A stretch of 64,000 nucleotides of DNA from Paraburkholderia agricolaris (GTDB lineage Bacteria; Pseudomonadota; Gammaproteobacteria; Burkholderiales; Burkholderiaceae). The stretch is taken from the NCBI RefSeq assembly GCF_009455635.1, contig NZ_QPER01000002.1:310001-374000 (forward strand), in the 5' to 3' direction. Both the position numbers and the translations under genes were made by a program. The notes beneath the pieces were generated by a model, which was given only the letters and a program-made list of their open reading frames with translations, was not told where the DNA came from and ran no database searches. Of the stretch, positions 63,932 through 64,000 are shown piece after piece; positions within the stretch are counted from its first letter, which is position 1; each line of letters begins with the position of its first letter.

Positions 63932-64000
63932 TCAGCGGCGCGTTTTAACGCCGATATCCATGATCTGGTACCGGCCGGTGGCCAGATCGAACGTGATGCG
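63932..64000 (-). CDS. Partial CDS, C-terminal 22 codons, unidentified
   Basis: A minus-strand frame enters from the right edge and ends with TGA at 63932. The visible end reads FDLATGRYQIMDIG then VKTRR. It is 131 bases upstream of the rhodanese start on the same strand and may be the preceding gene of a sulfur operon. Too little is present for a name. Confidence 0.45.
   Translation of the reverse strand, partial: RITFDLATGRYQIMDIGVKTRR

Overview
This window reads as a high-GC beta-proteobacterial chromosome segment, most likely Paraburkholderia or Burkholderia. The evidence is the codon bias, the OmpC-type porin, the many LysR, IclR, TetR and GntR regulators beside catabolic operons, and a 2,2-dialkylglycine decarboxylase that I recall as almost identical to the well-studied Burkholderia cepacia enzyme. 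I see no tRNA, rRNA, CRISPR array, prophage or intact insertion sequence.

Layout. (1) 1-10.2 kb: an acyl-CoA catabolic island. A class II aldolase and an SDR run leftward; a GntR regulator, acetoacetate-CoA ligase, Cys-less thiolase-like protein, Zn-ribbon/OB protein, true thiolase, MaoC hydratase, MFS transporter and TetR regulator run rightward. Two near-identical 20-bp palindromes flank the GntR gene, and one overlaps a strong promoter. (2) 10.2-18 kb: small secreted and membrane proteins, a decayed methyltransferase, an AraC/P450 divergent pair, two SnoaL-like proteins, an SDR/LysR divergent pair and a secreted unknown. (3) 18.4-22.9 kb: a CqsA/LqsA-type alpha-hydroxyketone quorum-sensing locus (sensor kinase, response regulator with unusual output domain, convergent autoinducer synthase), then a GNAT. 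(4) 23-29.7 kb: a soluble MCP-Cache protein, an Lrp regulator, a deleted MHS transporter remnant, and an operon of orphan amino-acid binding protein, divergent peptide deformylase, class IV aminotransferase and Kbl. (5) 29.7-40 kb: dgdR/dgdA, a VOC protein, an SGNH hydrolase, LysR/DHA2 efflux, and two divergent DUF1254/DUF1214 exported paralogs. (6) 40.4-47.9 kb: ilvD, epoxide-hydrolase-like protein, mntP and a GDT1/UPF0016 exporter separated by two back-to-back yybP-ykoY Mn2+ riboswitches, a TetR with two operator-like sites controlling a SnoaL-SDR pair, a candidate small RNA and a P-loop kinase. (7) 47.9-54.2 kb: a HAL/PAL-family protein without the MIO tripeptide, its MHS transporter, an IclR regulator, an HpcH aldolase and an ACS transporter. 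(8) 54.5-64 kb: porin, amidohydrolase, flavin reductase, cupin, ketopantoate reductase-like, two-subunit fumarase/tartrate dehydratase, MetC-like enzyme and a four-domain rhodanese.

How the parts fit. Most of the window is accessory metabolism, each module carrying its own regulator and transporter. The least ordinary parts are the paired Mn2+ riboswitches, the alpha-hydroxyketone signalling locus, the MIO-less lyase homologue, the deformylase/aminotransferase/Kbl operon, and the Ltp2-like thiolase plus OB protein plus MaoC set, which suggests retro-aldol cleavage of an acyl-CoA.
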